64,000 nucleotides of DNA from Apus apus (Eukaryota > Chordata > Aves > Apodiformes > Apodidae), in the NCBI RefSeq assembly GCF_020740795.1, contig NC_067289.1:21844608-21908607 (forward strand), written 5' to 3'. Below are positions 63,520 through 64,000 of this stretch, one piece after another (positions within the stretch are counted from its first letter, which is position 1; each line of letters begins with the position of its first letter). The translations under genes were made by a program, and so were the position numbers. The notes beneath the pieces were generated by a model. It was not told where the DNA came from. It did not search any database and saw only the letters and a program-made list of their open reading frames with translations.

Positions 63520-64000
63520 AAACATTTCCCACATGAATTTTGTTAAGCCAATCAGTACCTGAAGATCTGGTATCTTTTCAATGCTAAATTGAAGCTAGAG
63601 ATCAACAAATCTTGCCTTAAGTGCTTCAAAATTTCCCATGTAGAAAATCTGTTTCAGTGGGCTGCTTTTGGTATTTACTTGCACTGTTGTGAAAAAAATG
63701 TTTACCAGTTTACACAAAAAACCCCACAACAAACCACAAAATAACAACAAAGAAAAAAAAAACCTAAAATGAGTGAGAAGTCCTAGGGAGTGCCAACATC
63801 TTTTCCAGCAGTGATGCAGATGTCACTTGTGGGACCACGGCCACCTCTGGCCTGGTACTCAAGGCCACCAGGATTCCCCCATCAGCTCCCTCCTGTTATT
63901 CCTGGAATGTGGGGAAGGGGAGGCTACCAGGTGTGCATCACCATAACTGGTCCTGGTGGAGCTGGGGAGGGCTCCACTGGGGCACTGGGACCACCACCTC
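63520..64000. other. Downstream intergenic DNA
   Basis: A/C-rich low-complexity sequence near 63,715-63,765 then unique DNA to the window edge. No exon seen. CLDN11 is the neighbour on this side in mammals but does not appear within the window. Confidence 0.5.

Noticed and set aside
1-64000. CRISPR arrays, operons, integrases, tRNA or rRNA genes
   Set aside because: None seen; the window is vertebrate nuclear DNA and its repeats are CR1 or simple-sequence.

Overview
The window is vertebrate nuclear DNA, almost certainly avian. It has a split gene with GT-AG introns, a CpG-island promoter, and many short 3'-anchored CR1 LINE fragments carrying the bird-type terminal signature (on the + strand, variants of 'catagaatggtttgggttgga' split over the antisense copies). 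There are no bacterial, plasmid, CRISPR or phage features. The species cannot be named from the sequence.

Layout: bases 1 to about 32,780 hold no recognisable gene. They contain four or five CR1 fragments, simple repeats and unexplained unique DNA. A CpG island (about 32,790-33,970) contains a probable non-coding first exon ending at a clean splice donor at 33,127/33,128. It is followed by a G-quadruplex-prone tract and, 1.4 kb into intron 1, a good match to an RE1 (REST/NRSF) silencer site. After a 13.25 kb intron come seven coding exons (46,474-59,534) of SLC7A14, an orphan-type member of the cationic amino acid transporter family. They splice in frame to exactly 771 codons with no frameshift or premature stop. 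The 3' UTR probably runs to a polyadenylation signal at 63,359 or to a tandem pair at 63,507/63,513, and contains a CR1 insertion. The last ~0.5 kb looks intergenic.

Functionally the window is one transcription unit plus its upstream gene desert. SLC7A14 is known from mammals as a neuronal and retinal lysosomal membrane protein, linked to retinitis pigmentosa. The RE1-like site in intron 1 fits neuron-restricted expression, and dileucine-type sorting signals in the large cytoplasmic loop fit lysosomal targeting. I found no convincing undescribed multi-gene system. The observations most worth following are the RE1-like site, the five-codon upstream ORF, the G-rich tract at the first splice donor and the CpG-rich patch inside intron 1.
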